Shown here: positions 58,028 to 64,000 of the stretch, in pieces
Numbering within the stretch: position 1 is the stretch's first letter
How the letters are laid out: each line of letters begins with the position of its first letter
Origin: Bimuria novae-zelandiae CBS 107.79
Taxonomy: Eukaryota > Ascomycota > Dothideomycetes > Pleosporales > Didymosphaeriaceae
Direction of reading: 5' to 3'
Assembly (NCBI GenBank): GCA_010015655.1
Contig: ML976764.1
Coordinates: forward strand, 1 to 64,000
Length of the DNA stretch: 64,000 nt
Program-made: the position numbers and the translations under genes
Notes under the pieces: generated by a model
Database searches by the model: none
The model's input: the letters and a program-made list of their open reading frames with translations, nothing else
What the model was told of the DNA's origin: nothing

Positions 58028-59019
58028 ATGTCTCTCCCATCTACTCCCATCTCGATCAAGCCATCTGCTACTGAAATCCAGAATGGAGCACTCAGCCAGC
58101 AGAATCTGGAGATAGCCACCAGGGCTCTCCGGCGAGACGGCCTCGTTGTTCTCGAAGACCTCATCCAGCACTCCACCTTGGACAAGCTGAACAAGAAGAT
58201 GGTAGAAGACACTTACGAACTTCGAAGTCGAAAAGATAGCCCTTTCAACTACCACAAGGGTAACATCCAACAAGACCCATTGCTCACGAAAGAGTACTTC
58301 TTTGAAGAAGTCTTCACCAGTGTGTCTGGCTTTTCCAACTATCTCCCCTGTTACTGACCTCGCCAGACCCAATCGTAACTCAGGTCACGTCGACGACCCT
58401 AGGACCGAAGTCTTCCCTCCGCTTCATCTCTGGAAACACAGCTCTTCCCCCGACAAAGGAAGCTCCACCGGCATCCCAGCCCACTCATAATGATGCCGAC
58501 TTCGACCATCCGGGTATTCCCTTTGCGCTTGTAATTAATGTGCCGCTCATAGCCGTGGAGGAACAAAATGGATCCACCGAAGTCTGGCTCGGCACACATG
58601 CAAACACCACCATTGCGGATCAAGAAGGCGCGCATGGCGACCGAGCCAGTGGGAGGATCAAAAAGCACCTGCTCGACGAAAGAAGGAAGATTCGCGCACC
58701 GAGTCAACCTACAGTGAGCAAAGGCAGCGTGATCGTGAGAGAGTTGCGGCTCTGGCATGGTGGCAAGCCGAACTTGAGCGACGAGCCGAGGGTTATGCTT
58801 GCGTTCATTCACTTCGCACCCTGGTACCGGAATCAAATGACAGTCGAGTTCGCGGAGGATCTGAAAGACCAATTGACGCTAGAGAAGACGGGCCTGCACG
58901 TCGCGGCGGAGTACGTGACTAGCGAAGAGGTGGAGAAAAACTACCTGAACAGGCCGTATGGGAACGCGTACGACTTTGACCAAGTCGATAAGATCAATGA
59001 TCTCTTCCCTGATCTGTAG
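58028..59019 (+). CDS. phytanoyl-CoA dioxygenase (PhyH)-like Fe(II)/2-oxoglutarate oxygenase
   Basis: Two exons, join(58028..58319, 58367..59019), 314 residues, normal for fungal PhyH-like proteins. Enzymes of this fold hydroxylate small molecules with Fe(II), oxygen and 2-oxoglutarate. The iron site is visible: His-x-Asp in HNDADFDHPG and the distal His in LRLWHGGKPN, followed by MLAFIHFAPWYR with Arg in the co-substrate region. The N-terminus RALRRDGLVVLEDLI is typical of the family. The 47-base intron (GTGTGT to CCAG) joins EEVFT to NPIVTQV in frame. The substrate cannot be told; other family members act on secondary metabolites. Confidence 0.92.
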
Positions 59020-59759
59020 TATCAGGTGTTGGCGATCCATCAAAACTTCGTACTCACTTTAATGCTCGGCCGAACGTGAGCGTGAGTGTGAGCATCAGCG
59101 TGAGCATGAGCATGGAGGAACACAGCTGCATTCCACGGCCGAAACAGCATGAAGGCACAACGCCGGATAAGACCGATCTATTTAGCATTATCATAATCTT
59201 GTGTGCTTCTCCAGGACGAGCAATACAATGGCTGCCCACTCCTACTATATGCCCAGCCGTCATGCATATACCGTGTACATAGTCGCATCTTGGTAATTGC
59301 GCAATCTATACTGCGACGTTCGATCACGTGTCCGATCCCTTCCCGTCTCGGTCATTCCTTGCACTCCGCTCCCAGATATCCTCCATGCCACCTTCCAACC
59401 TCACTCCACCATTGCATCACACCGCCCCGCTTCCCCAGAACACGAGAATCCTCCCTAAAACTCCTCGTACCCCACTTACGGAAAATAATAATGAAACAGT
59501 GACCTGCGAATCAGTTATCGCTGGCCAAGAAGGTTCACTGCTCAGTAAGCATATGTACTGCATATAAGCGTGCCCAGAGTCTTGGTATCTTTCTCAGCAA
59601 AGCAAGCCACCACATCACGGCCAACGAAAATGTCTCTCAGTTCTGCAAAAACTGGATCTTCACATACAAAGTATATGCGGGTTTGCTGCGCGATGCTCGA
59701 TATTCCTCTTGGCGGGTTCATGAAAAACTGATAAATTGCGCGCTTTCCGGGCTGAAGAG
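59020..59759. other. intergenic with microsatellite
   Basis: Apart from the six-base repeat no feature is recognised. The right end is the promoter of the rhodopsin-like gene. Confidence 0.5.
59076..59114 (+). repeat. six-base microsatellite
   Basis: Six imperfect copies of GTGAGC-like units (GTGAGC, GTGAGT, ATCAGC, ATGAGC). Confidence 0.8.
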
Positions 59760-61052
59760 ATGATCATGTGGGATCCGCAACATGCGGGAAAGAGCTTGGT
59801 GGAAGCGATGGCTGTGGCTCAAGGCGATGCGACAAGCGATGACAAAGCGATGATGGGCGTGGAGATTCCACTCGTGGTACTCGCATTCGCCACCGTGGTG
59901 TTGAGAGTGTACTCACGGCTGGGAATCAAACGGAAGTTGGCATTGGACGATATTCTGATCATTTGTGCGGTGATCTGCGCTCTGGCGAGGACGGTAATAA
60001 GCTGTTTGAGCGCGGGTCACACGTTCGGGTTCGATCGGGATGGGTATGTTGCACCTCACTATCTCCTGTGTAGGCAGGACAGCGAGAAGACGAGAGCTAA
60101 CGTTCCGGGTAGGCCAGATGCAAAAGCGCAAGTTCCTTTCTACCGGTATATCTTCGAGCGCCGCATAGCGTACATTCTCGCTATCGTGTTCACGCGTCTC
60201 TCAATCCTGACGTACTACCTGCGCATCTTCCCGCCGCAGATAGCGACACTGCGCATCCTCACCATTCTGCTTATCGTTCTCGCGCTCGCTCATTCGATTG
60301 GAGTGCTCACCGTGCTCTCCGTTCTCTGCCGTACTATTGACTGCCTCTGGACGTCTAAGTGGCTCGATTTCAACGAAGGACAGTGCTTCTCCTCACCCAT
60401 CTACTCCTACACCGCCGCCATCGGAGACGCCATTGTCGACACACTGATCTTCGCTCTCCCCATACCCTACGTCTGGCGCCTATCCAAGCTGCGAGCGCGG
60501 CAAAGAGTCGGACTGGTTGTAGTCTTTGGCCTAGGGTTCCTCGTGTGCGTTGTTGCGCTTTGCGAGATCCCGTTCATACAACGGCGGGTGGATAACAATT
60601 CCTACTTCGGCGGAAGTATCAATCTGCTCATTGCCATACAAATTTGCCTCGCTATCATCGCGGCCAGTTTGCCAGACCTACGCGGCCTCATCGCGAGGTC
60701 GTTTCCGAATTTCTCACCCCTGCATCATCGGAACTTGAACACCAGAAGAGGAGGCGCTGGCGGCGTCGAAAGAGATGCAGAACAAGGCGAACGAGGACAG
60801 GCCGGGATAGAGCAGATGGGGGTGTTTGAGAGACAGCGGGCGCTACGGAAGCCGGATTGGCTGAGGGAGAGCTTGCCGGACAGTCTGATGGGAACGAATG
60901 TTGAGACTACGGAAACTAGGGCGCCGATATCAAGAGCTGTTTCGCGGGATAACTTGGCGCTACCGAGACGACCGAGTATCGCCGTTGTCAACGCCCTGTC
61001 GGAGGCGCTGTCAAGAGACATCGTAGAGCTGCCGAAGCGGCTTTCTAGTTGA
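59760..61052 (+). CDS. fungal rhodopsin-like seven-helix membrane protein
   Basis: Two exons, join(59760..60043, 60113..61052), 407 residues. Seven hydrophobic helices with the Rhodopsin-domain features of many fungal integral membrane proteins: LRVYSRLGIKRKLALDDILI, RLSILTYYLRIFP, CRTIDCLWTSKW, CFSSPIYSYTAAIGDAIVDT, LPIPYVWRLSKLRARQRVG and NLLIAIQICLAIIAASLPDL. The C-terminal tail is charged and Ser-rich. The proposed intron (60044-60112, GTATGT to GGGTAG with a GCTAAC branch site) is 69 bases with no stop, so the unspliced frame is also open; its residues do not fit the family. The first ATG is at 59760. Function unknown; related proteins occur beside metabolite clusters and among PTH11-like receptors. 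Confidence 0.88.
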   Translation: MIMWDPQHAGKSLVEAMAVAQGDATSDDKAMMGVEIPLVVLAFATVVLRVYSRLGIKRKLALDDILIICAVICALARTVISCLSAGHTFGFDRDGYVAPHYLLCRQDSEKTRANVPGRPDAKAQVPFYRYIFERRIAYILAIVFTRLSILTYYLRIFPPQIATLRILTILLIVLALAHSIGVLTVLSVLCRTIDCLWTSKWLDFNEGQCFSSPIYSYTAAIGDAIVDTLIFALPIPYVWRLSKLRARQRVGLVVVFGLGFLVCVVALCEIPFIQRRVDNNSYFGGSINLLIAIQICLAIIAASLPDLRGLIARSFPNFSPLHHRNLNTRRGGAGGVERDAEQGERGQAGIEQMGVFERQRALRKPDWLRESLPDSLMGTNVETTETRAPISRAVSRDNLALPRRPSIAVVNALSEALSRDIVELPKRLSS

Positions 61053-62222
61053 AAAATAAATACACTTTTCGCAATGATTTAAGCGGAACGGCGTGCTCTG
61101 GCAGAATGTGTGGCTGCTACCACTGCTAAGCGCCGCGGGGTGACTGGAAGGTGCATACATCGCGAGAATCGATCAGGGAGGTACAGTCGTGCTCGTCCAG
61201 ACACGCTCTGGCTGTCGTATGAGTTGAAGCCCAACCGAGTTCCTGGGAGGACACAGAGATATGTGACCGATGCTTGTGCATACAGTCTAGAAGATGTTTC
61301 CTTCCTTCCTTTGTTTCTCCTCCTTACGGGCGGAGTCATAGCGGGACCGCAGCCATGCGGATATTTGACCAACAAGACGATCTCGCAGCATATGGAGAAA
61401 GAGCCTGGGAGATATGATGGGATTGGGAATACGTTCCAATCATTTTTCATCCGCCTGTCCTCCAAGTCGTGGAATAACGCAATTACGGAAAGACGGTGTC
61501 ATATCTTAAGATGTACCAGCGTCTGCTAAATGAGCCTGTGCGAGCGAATTTGGACATGACGCATATTTGTCGGATAATGGTCTGCTCCGCCGTCGGCGTA
61601 GAGCAGGAGCATCCTTGCGGACTTGGAGTGATGATGCGTGGTGTGGTGTTGCGGTGCTGACGGTGCGGCTGAGGGACCTCGGTGGAAGGAGCACCCGGTT
61701 GCTGGGGAACGCGCTCGCTTAACCTTTGTATACGGAAATCGCAACCAATGCATACAGCATCAGATCAACAAACATTCGCATATTGCATCATTCAGAAGGG
61801 GGCACTTTGAGTAATCTATCTTTCTTGCCTGCACGAGTTCCACAAGCAAACTGCGCGTCCAGGTACCCGGGCATCGGCAGTAGCGCAAAAAGTAGTGGCT
61901 GGTACTACCAACCACCTCCCAGCCTTCCGCCAAATCTAAGTACCCATTTCCTCTGTCCGACCACATTCCACGCTTTTACACTACTCATCCTACACTACAA
62001 TTGCATCGTTCAGTTGCTGACTTTTGCGGCGTAATCGTCGCGTTGTTACAGCCTGTCCTGTCGGTATCTATCACCACCGCAGTTCGAGCTACTGTTAGCG
62101 AATCAGCGACTACCCCGCAGCCAGCTCTCGTCTCCCCACCTTACTCACCGCCTGATCGACGAAGGGCCGTCGCAAACGCTCAAAACTTCTACCAGGTCCT
62201 CATCTGGTCTCCTTCCAGCACC
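61053..62222. other. intergenic and 5' leader of the surface-protein gene
   Basis: The plus frame is open from 62001 into the next gene but the signal peptide starts at 62223. A 139-codon plus frame at 61110-61529 has no motif. Confidence 0.45.
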
Positions 62223-63379
62223 ATGTGGGTTTTCCAAGCTCCCGCAGCGGTCGTGAGCCTGCTTGCCCTCACAATCCTCCCCTTGGCGTCCGCGAAACTG
62301 TCTCCGTCACCTACCACGCCAGCGCGTCTCGACGACCTTGCGCGATTACGATATGCACTCGCAAAACGACAATGCGGCAATCCATGTGGCTATGATGGTT
62401 GGCTTTGCTGCAACAACAACGAGCAATGCCTCACCGTGGCTAATCAGGCATCATGCGCCCAGGGCCTAGCAACCGGCGGCGGCGGCCAGTGGGTCTACAG
62501 TACCATCTACTACACCGAAGAAGCCACCCTTACCAAGACTTCCCTTTGGAGTAGCTTTATCGGCGGCGCTGCGGCGACGGGAGCGTCATGCAGCGCCAAC
62601 CAGCAAAAGTGTGATACTACATGCTGCGGAAGCGGAGAGTACTGCTACGCCGCGGGCACATGCAGTGCCATTGGAGGATCGGGATCCCCTGGAGTCACTG
62701 GTATAAACCCTTCCGCACCGGTGCGTCCCACGAGCTCAGGAGTAATTGTGATTACAGCCACTGGTTCCGCGACTGCCACTGTTCCTTTCGGCACGCCCAT
62801 CCCGACCGGTGTTAATGGCACGCTCGTGGAACAGAACCCAGGAGGAGGAGGCCTCAGCGGCGGAGCCATCGCGGGTATCGTCATTGGTGTCATCGCCGGC
62901 ATCATCCTCCTACTGCTCATCTGCTTTTACTGCTGCGCAAAGGCTGCTTTCGATGGCGTCCTTGCACTTTTCGGTTTGGGCAAGAAGAGGGGCACACGCA
63001 CGCACGAGGAGACGACGTACATCTCCGAACACCACAGTGGAGCTGCTGGAGCCGCTGGAGGGCGTCGCTGGTACGGGCAAGGCGCATCTCGCCCTTCGCG
63101 TCCGCCGAAGAAGAGCAGCGGTGGCTTCGGCAAGATGCTGGGTGTCGGTGCAGGCGTCGCTGGACTGGCAGCGCTCCTGGGCATGAGGAAGAACGACCGC
63201 AAGCAGTACGACGACAAGAGCACGACCATCACCGACTCTTCCTACTATTACAGTGACTACACTAGCACTAGTAAGTCGAGCGTCCCAACGATTCGATTGC
63301 GACATACTAACAAATCGCAGGCAGTGCAAGCTCAGATGACCGACGGACGCGCCACACCCGGCAGTCTTCACGCCGCTGA
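62223..63379 (+). CDS. cysteine-rich single-span cell-surface protein
   Basis: Two exons, join(62223..63270, 63321..63379), 368 residues. Layout: signal peptide (VVSLLALTILPLASA), an extracellular part with two Cys clusters (CGNPCGYDGWLCCNNNEQC and CDTTCCGSGEYCYAAGTC), a Ser/Thr/Pro linker, one membrane helix (GIVIGVIAGIILLLLICFYCC) and a cytoplasmic tail with Lys/Arg, Gly and Tyr-rich stretches. This resembles wall-stress sensors or other fungal surface sensors in shape, without a WSC domain I can identify. The 50-base intron (GTAAGT, ACTAAC branch site, GCAG) leads to a short basic last exon. The start was placed directly before the signal peptide. Function is inference. Confidence 0.82.
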
Positions 63380-64000
63380 TCGTCCCCGCCATTGTAATTT
63401 CTCTTTCTTGTACAATACCTTCAAAATATCCCGTTCATAGCATGTTCTCAGCATGCATCGTGGGCGGCCGGCTGCAAATGGCGTTATGACGGATTCTGGG
63501 TTATGGAGACGATCGACAAACGAGACCAACGGGTAATGCGCGGTATGGAATATGTAGATAGGACCGGGCGGTCTGTGAATATCATAATTTGGCCTTGTGG
63601 GTTAGGGACAACATGTTTGATCTTTGAGATTAGTGAAGGGCGCATAGAAACAGTAAGCAGTTTGTCTGAAGCAACTCTTCGACCCGGGATGACATATGTC
63701 GCCAAGCTGAGGTGGGATGATGCTAGCGCGTTTCGGGAGCTCTGCGAGCACCTTCTCTTGCTGCCTCATCACGCCGTACATAACCAACGCCTGCTGCCTC
63801 GCTTGCTGTTCTTTTCACTCAACACCTTAGCCGTATCCCCGCATACACATACAGAGACAGCTCGCAGGTGTTTGCGTAGACTGTCCACGTCAGCGCTCCG
63901 TCACACACCCCGCTTCAACCAGACCTGCGCGATTGCCACACTTCGCAGTCCCGAGGCGCTGTAACTCAGGCAAACTGGGGAAGAGAAGGTATTCCGGTGA
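63380..64000. other. right edge; possible minus-strand exon
   Basis: On the minus strand ARQQALVMYGVMRQQEKVLA lies in an open frame (about 63720-63800), preceded by a good-looking 47-base intron (GTATGT to AACAG). No start codon is visible within the window, so a gene running in from the right is possible but unproven. The 153-codon plus frame at 63503-63964 overlaps it and lacks motifs. Confidence 0.3.

Noticed and set aside
50652..61052. Secondary-metabolite gene cluster (P450, MFS, PhyH-like, rhodopsin-like)
   Set aside because: No polyketide synthase, NRPS, terpene synthase or pathway regulator in the window; NMD3-type and glutaredoxin housekeeping genes are mixed in.
61110..61529. 139-codon plus-strand frame as a gene
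   Set aside because: No motif, atypical composition, and no intron or neighbour support.
63503..63964. 153-codon plus-strand frame as a gene
   Set aside because: No recognisable domain, and it overlaps a more coding-like minus-strand segment.
1..64000. CRISPR array or bacterial insertion sequence
   Set aside because: All tandem repeats lack unique spacers, and gene structure is fungal throughout.

Overview
The window is nuclear DNA of a filamentous ascomycete (Pezizomycotina). A dothideomycete is my best guess, but that is inference from gene content, not a sequence match. The evidence is short GT-AG introns of about 46-60 bases, typical fungal protein families (GH72, DPP5, PTR2, TRI12-type MFS, rhodopsin-like membrane proteins), and a Copia retrotransposon carrying the CA/TG-to-TA transitions expected of repeat-induced point mutation (RIP). 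I see no CRISPR array, rRNA or intact tRNA.

Layout. 1-5685: one Ty1/Copia LTR element on the minus strand with both LTRs, dead by mutation. 6306-13351: housekeeping block with a GH72 glucanosyltransferase, NMD3 and an ATP25-like protein that share a 301-base divergent promoter, and a hotdog thioesterase. 13352-17674: about 3 kb without a convincing gene, then a broken secreted cysteine-rich protein gene. 18220-29817: PTR2 peptide transporter, secreted dipeptidyl peptidase 5 and a sugar transporter, a nutrient-acquisition set, with 3.9 kb of gene-free DNA before the sugar transporter. 29818-35000: gene-poor, with a tRNA-like relic, copy A of a decayed unknown gene family and a broken F-box-like gene. 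35876-41101: a large disordered unknown protein and an ankyrin protein with a fungal N-terminal domain. 42064-48880: a graveyard holding a truncated GH67 alpha-glucuronidase, a triply frameshifted unknown gene, an F-box-like relic, AT-rich repeat debris and copy B of the decayed family. 49309-63379: unknown acidic protein, a P450 with a premature stop facing a TRI12-type MFS pump, secretory-pathway glutaredoxin, phytanoyl-CoA dioxygenase-like protein, rhodopsin-like membrane protein and a cysteine-rich single-span surface protein.

How they fit together: GH72 and the last surface protein act at the cell wall. DPP5 releases dipeptides outside the cell and PTR2 could import them. The P450 and MFS pair looks like a small detoxification or export unit whose enzyme half appears inactivated. 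No backbone biosynthetic enzyme is present, so there is no recognisable secondary-metabolite cluster. I did not find a convincing new biological system; the most useful leads are the decayed two-copy gene family, the triply frameshifted unknown gene, the short ATP25 and two stop-free introns whose length is a multiple of three. Gene models come from reading splice sites and frame by eye. Those reported with exon coordinates sum to whole codon numbers, except the thioesterase.
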